Of a DNA stretch of 64,000 nucleotides, positions 60,360-64,000 are shown one piece after another; within the stretch, counting starts at the first letter, position 1; each line of letters begins with the position of its first letter. This DNA comes from an uncultured Clostridia bacterium (GTDB lineage: Bacteria > Bacillota > Clostridia > Lachnospirales > Lachnospiraceae), in NCBI GenBank assembly GCA_947643415.1, contig CANRWA010000009.1, positions 23,510 through 87,509 on the forward strand, read 5' to 3'. The notes below the pieces were generated by a model, which saw nothing but the letters and a program-made list of their open reading frames with translations, did not search any database and was not told where the DNA came from. The translations under genes and the position numbers were made by a program.

Positions 60360-62330
60360 ATGAAACAGACTGAAAATGAACAGGACATTAAGAGGATGAA
60401 GGAACTGGTAGAGACATTAAATGAAGCTGCCAGGGTATATTACCAGGGACAGGATGAGATCATGTCCAATTATGAATATGATAAACTTTATGATGAACTG
60501 GGTAAACTGGAAGAAAGGACAGGCATCGTTATGTCTGCCAGCCCTACTATCCATGTTGGATATGAGACCATCAGTGAACTTCCCAAGGAACCGCATATTG
60601 CCCCTATGCTTTCCTTGGGAAAGACAAAAGAGGTTGCTGAACTGGAATCCTGGATTGGTAATGAGAAAGGCCTGTTATCACTGAAACTGGATGGACTCAG
60701 TGTGATATTGACCTATGAGAATGGAATGCTGACTAAGGCATTGACCAGGGGAAATGGTGAGACTGGCGAGGTTATCACAAATAATGCAAAGACATTTGTG
60801 AATATACCTGGCAGGATATCTTTTGATGGAACACTGGTAATACGAGGCGAGGCATTGATCCTTTACTCTGATTTTAAAGAATTGAATGCCCGGACTGTTG
60901 ATATCAGTGAACAGTACAAAAATCCAAGAAATCTCTGCAGTGGAAGTGTTCGTCAGTTAAATAATGAGATCACAGCGGCACGGCGGGTCCATTTCTATGT
61001 TTACAATGTGATACAGATGGAACCGGCCAGAGACTTTAAAAGGAAAAGAGAGGAACTTGAATGGCTTGCCGGAATGGGATTTGATATTGTCCCATATAAA
61101 GAGGTAACAGAGGAAAATATCGCTGCCAGGGTGGAGGAATTCTCCTCTGAGGTGATTTCCAGTGATCTGCCCAGTGATGGACTGGTGGTGACATTTGATG
61201 ATATTGCTTATAGTGCCTCACTGGGACGGACGGCGAAATTTCCGAGAGACTCCATTGCGTTTAAATGGCGGGATGAACTGGCAGATACTACATTACGCGA
61301 GATTGAGTGGAGCGCTTCACGTACGGGACTGATCAATCCAGTGGCCATATTTGATCCGGTTGAACTGGAGGGCACTACAGTGAGCCGCGCCAGTGTGCAT
61401 AATGTAAGCATACTGAAAGAATTAAAACTGGGAATCGGGGATACGATATCTGTATATAAAGCCAACATGATCATTCCCCAGATCTACGAAAATAAGACAA
61501 AGGGAAATAACTGCGAGATTCCATCAAAATGTCCGGTGTGCGGAGGAAGTACTGAACTGGTTCAGGAAAATGGTTCCGTTGTACTGATGTGCCAAAATTC
61601 GGAATGTTATGCCAAAAAATTAAAATCTTTCAGTCATTTCGTCAGCAGGGATGCCCTGAATATAGACGGGCTGTCAGATGCCACCCTGGAAAAACTCATC
61701 AATATGCAGATACTGCATTCGGTCATAGACCTGTTCTTTCTGGGTAGCCACAGGGATGAACTTGTGGAGATGGATGGCTTTGGAGAGAAGTCATATGAAA
61801 ATCTTATCCAGTCGGTGGAGGAAGCCAAAGATGTACCCATTGCAAATGTGCTGTATAGTCTTGGAATCAAGGGGATCGGACTCAGTATGGCCCGGCTCAT
61901 CGCAAAGAAATATCCCTATCCTCTTGCCGATATGCATACCTTGGAGGCAGAACAACTCACCGCTATAGATGGGATCGGCGAAGTACTTGCCAACTCATTT
62001 GTGGAGTATTTTGCCAGTGAACAGAATCAGGAACTGGTCAGAAAGCTACAGGACATTCTCAGGATCCAGTACCCTGCCAGAGAAGAAATACAGAGCCTGG
62101 AAGGTAAAACATTTGTGATCACAGGAAGCTTGACTCATTTTGCCAACCGGAACGAGTGCAAAAAGAAAATCGAGGATCTGGGTGGGAAGGTAGCAGGAAG
62201 TGTGAGTTCAAAGACCAACTTTCTTGTAAATAATGATGTTATGTCCATGTCCTCCAAGAACAAAAAGGCAAAGGAATTACAGATACCAGTTATCACAGAA
62301 GAGGAACTTCTCGCCATGCTGGAGCAATAA
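60360..62330 (+). CDS. ligA: NAD-dependent DNA ligase
   Basis: This is the replicative and repair ligase. The 656 residues have the Ia domain (YYQGQDEIMSNYEYDKLYDE), the adenylation domain with catalytic Lys in SLKLDGLSVILTYENG near 115, GNGETGEVITNNA, IRGEALIL, an OB fold, the zinc finger CPVCGG..CQNSECY near 390-410, helix-hairpin-helix repeats (GFGEKSYENLIQSVE; LGIKGIGLSMARLIAKKYP) and a C-terminal BRCT domain from about 580 (GKTFVITGSLTHFANRNECK). GGAG lies upstream. The N-terminal Ia domain is slightly divergent. It is the only ligase seen. Confidence 0.95.
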   Translation: MKQTENEQDIKRMKELVETLNEAARVYYQGQDEIMSNYEYDKLYDELGKLEERTGIVMSASPTIHVGYETISELPKEPHIAPMLSLGKTKEVAELESWIGNEKGLLSLKLDGLSVILTYENGMLTKALTRGNGETGEVITNNAKTFVNIPGRISFDGTLVIRGEALILYSDFKELNARTVDISEQYKNPRNLCSGSVRQLNNEITAARRVHFYVYNVIQMEPARDFKRKREELEWLAGMGFDIVPYKEVTEENIAARVEEFSSEVISSDLPSDGLVVTFDDIAYSASLGRTAKFPRDSIAFKWRDELADTTLREIEWSASRTGLINPVAIFDPVELEGTTVSRASVHNVSILKELKLGIGDTISVYKANMIIPQIYENKTKGNNCEIPSKCPVCGGSTELVQENGSVVLMCQNSECYAKKLKSFSHFVSRDALNIDGLSDATLEKLINMQILHSVIDLFFLGSHRDELVEMDGFGEKSYENLIQSVEEAKDVPIANVLYSLGIKGIGLSMARLIAKKYPYPLADMHTLEAEQLTAIDGIGEVLANSFVEYFASEQNQELVRKLQDILRIQYPAREEIQSLEGKTFVITGSLTHFANRNECKKKIEDLGGKVAGSVSSKTNFLVNNDVMSMSSKNKKAKELQIPVITEEELLAMLEQ

Positions 62331-62367
62331 TTTATCTGCTAAGGGACATTTCGCTCTTATGATTGAA

Positions 62368-63867
62368 TTATTTCCCCTGCTGGCGCTGTCCTGCAAAATC
62401 CCTCCAGCGGAACAGACGGAAATAATGCAGATAGAGCAAGGCGATGAGACCAGCAGGCAAAAGAAATATGAAACTAAGAACTGGCTGTCCGGATCTGCTG
62501 ACGAGCCAGTCACCAGCGAGTTTCGTCAGATAGAACAGACAACAGAAGAAAATCATGGGCCAGACAAACTGATTCATCAGGAAATAATGGACGCCCCGCG
62601 TCCTTGCCAGATAGACAGCGTTTAACAGGCAGGTGAGGATCTGGCTCAGCAATAGGCCCAGCAGATAACCATAGATCCCTTCTTCCGGTGTAACAAAAAC
62701 AAGAAACAGTATCCTTAAAACCAGTCCGATCACATTATGAAGAAATGTGATACTTGTCTTCCCAAGACCGTTGATTACGCTGCTCAGTGTTGTTGTCACA
62801 TATAAAAACGGACACAGGAATGCCAGGGCTGTCAGGAGTTTCCCGGCATTTTCACTGTGGAAGACAAAACTTCCGATCTCTCTGCCATAGTTCAGGAACA
62901 GGCTGCTGGTAAGGACACCGAGGAGAATGGAATAGCGTATTGCTGTATTTGTTGTCCGGCGGACTGAATCATACTGTGCCCTGCCTTCTGACTGTGCAAT
63001 GGCAGGAAGGAGAAGGACAGATAAGGAGTTTGTCAGGGTGCCGGGAAACATGATAAAAGGAAGGACAACGCCAGTGAGAATGCCGAAGATCGCAAGGGCA
63101 TCAGTACCAGAATATCCATACCGTACAAGCATAGCGGGGATCAGGACTGATTCCAGACTCCCCAGCATGGCGATCACCAGTTTGTTGCCGCTAAGAGGAA
63201 GGGAAAGTGCCAGCAGATGCCGGAACTTCCCTTTACTTTTGCATATTGCCCTGAATTTTATGTTTGAGAAAAGATGCTTTACATTATAAATATGAGAAGC
63301 GATCTCCCCTGCAAGAAGCCCCAGAACAGCTACACTGGCTGTCATTTTTCCACGGATGATAAACCAGGCAGACGCCATCACAAGGGAGACGCGGAATAAT
63401 TGTTCAATAATCTGTGTAATGGCAGGAATCCTGGCATTGCTGATACCATAAAAATATCCATTGATAACAGCAGTAATGCCGCAGAAAGGAAAGATCACTG
63501 CCAATATGCGAAGAAGTGGCGCTGTCTCACGGACCCCAAGGAAAGAAACACTGATATGATCAGAAAGGTTCCACACAATACCAGACAGACAGAGAGCTGT
63601 AATCAGGGACAGGATCATACCATTTTTCACGATGCCGGCATGGGATTCCGAAGGTTCATGTGAGACCATCTGTGAGACTGCAGTCTGTATCCCGGCAGCA
63701 TATAGTGTAAAACACAGAGAATAAACCGGAAAGATCATCTGGTATACACCAAGTCCTGTCTCGCCCAGTGTGCCGGTAAGAAAAATACGGTAACCAAAAC
63801 CGATCATTCTTGTAATGATACCAGCACCAGTCAGTATCAGGGTCCCTTTTACTAAATGATTCTTCAA
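62368..63867 (-). CDS. SpoVB/MurJ-family polysaccharide flippase
   Basis: The integral membrane protein of 499 residues has about 14 helices, in the MVF/oligosaccharidyl-lipid flippase fold. The opening VKGTLILTGAGIITRMIGF followed by YRIFLTGTLGETGLGVYQMI is typical of SpoVB and related Firmicutes flippases, which move lipid-linked cell wall or spore cortex precursors. TTG 63867 appears to be the start, with AAGGACG upstream. It is a single gene, convergent with ligA across 37 bp without an obvious hairpin. Whether it is sporulation-specific cannot be told. Confidence 0.85.
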   Translation of the reverse strand: MKNHLVKGTLILTGAGIITRMIGFGYRIFLTGTLGETGLGVYQMIFPVYSLCFTLYAAGIQTAVSQMVSHEPSESHAGIVKNGMILSLITALCLSGIVWNLSDHISVSFLGVRETAPLLRILAVIFPFCGITAVINGYFYGISNARIPAITQIIEQLFRVSLVMASAWFIIRGKMTASVAVLGLLAGEIASHIYNVKHLFSNIKFRAICKSKGKFRHLLALSLPLSGNKLVIAMLGSLESVLIPAMLVRYGYSGTDALAIFGILTGVVLPFIMFPGTLTNSLSVLLLPAIAQSEGRAQYDSVRRTTNTAIRYSILLGVLTSSLFLNYGREIGSFVFHSENAGKLLTALAFLCPFLYVTTTLSSVINGLGKTSITFLHNVIGLVLRILFLVFVTPEEGIYGYLLGLLLSQILTCLLNAVYLARTRGVHYFLMNQFVWPMIFFCCLFYLTKLAGDWLVSRSGQPVLSFIFLLPAGLIALLYLHYFRLFRWRDFAGQRQQGK

Positions 63868-64000
63868 TGCGTTCGTCCTTCACGGCTTTTTAATAATGTA
63901 TGAGGCACATCAGCAAAAAATGTTGTCTTTATCGCTGATTTATAGTCTCATCTTTGACAGTTGATTAGATAAATAAGTGCCACAATCCTTGCATTTACAA
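63868..64000. other. Right-edge intergenic stretch
   Basis: This A/T-rich upstream region of the flippase gene holds a weak 6-bp inverted repeat (ATCAGC/GCTGAT). I see no gene and no convincing promoter. Confidence 0.4.

Overview
The window looks like the chromosome of a gut-type Clostridia, most likely family Lachnospiraceae. This rests on a low-to-middle G+C by eye, Firmicutes gene orders (rnc-smc-ftsY, rplS-lepB-rbgA, cmk-ispH-S1, folD-rimO-pgsA), a HisZ-dependent short HisG, strong AGGAGG ribosome sites with frequent GTG and TTG starts, sporulation-type genes (SpoVB-like flippase, GerMN lipoprotein) and several Lachnospiraceae hypothetical families. I cannot name a genus. There is no prophage, CRISPR array, rRNA operon or intact transposase.

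Layout. 1-6.4 kb: a DegV fragment cut by the window edge, a DUF3267 zincin-like membrane protein, a small acidic membrane protein, a CmpB-family membrane protein, and the leftward DUF1836-pcrA pair. 6.4-16.6 kb: small membrane proteins, rlmD, an HD hydrolase, a leftward zinc phospholipase C-like gene, then rightward pgeF, queH, apbE and a GH31 glycosidase. 16.7-19.8 kb: a compact six-gene operon (DUF2975, YozG-like regulator, propeller-like protein, two tiny membrane proteins and an orphan phosphate-type binding protein) behind a consensus promoter with a perfect palindrome at the start site. 19.9-31.7 kb: accessory genes (phenylacetate-CoA ligase, AAA-ATPase/nuclease, XRE-TPR regulator, surface LRR protein, hisJ, ferredoxin, a very large GH51 arabinofuranosidase), with a 445-bp noncoding foldback element between hisJ and its terminator.

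31.8-51.3 kb: housekeeping in one direction. folD, rimO, pgsA, pncC, a GerMN lipoprotein, an HI0933-type flavoprotein, cmk, ispH, an S1 protein and cheR come first. Then, behind their own promoter, come plsX, rnc, smc and ftsY. They are followed by ilvA, hisZ, hisG and hisD. 51.3-56.5 kb: rplS with a probable L19 leader, two signal peptidase I paralogues flanking rbgA, a CYTH protein and gdhA. 56.5-64 kb: DUF5688 gene, tRNA-Arg(CCG), hslO, a secreted hypothetical protein, an RluF-type pseudouridine synthase, ligA and a leftward SpoVB-like flippase.

Most notable: (1) the 445-bp foldback element at 26783-27227 with a 9-bp target duplication; (2) a signal peptidase I paralogue that has lost both catalytic residues (Ser to Ala, Lys to Arg) next to an apparently active paralogue; (3) two families of dispersed palindromic repeats; (4) the DUF2975/binding-protein operon, which includes a 44-residue membrane peptide gene. 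All functions are read from sequence motifs without database searches.
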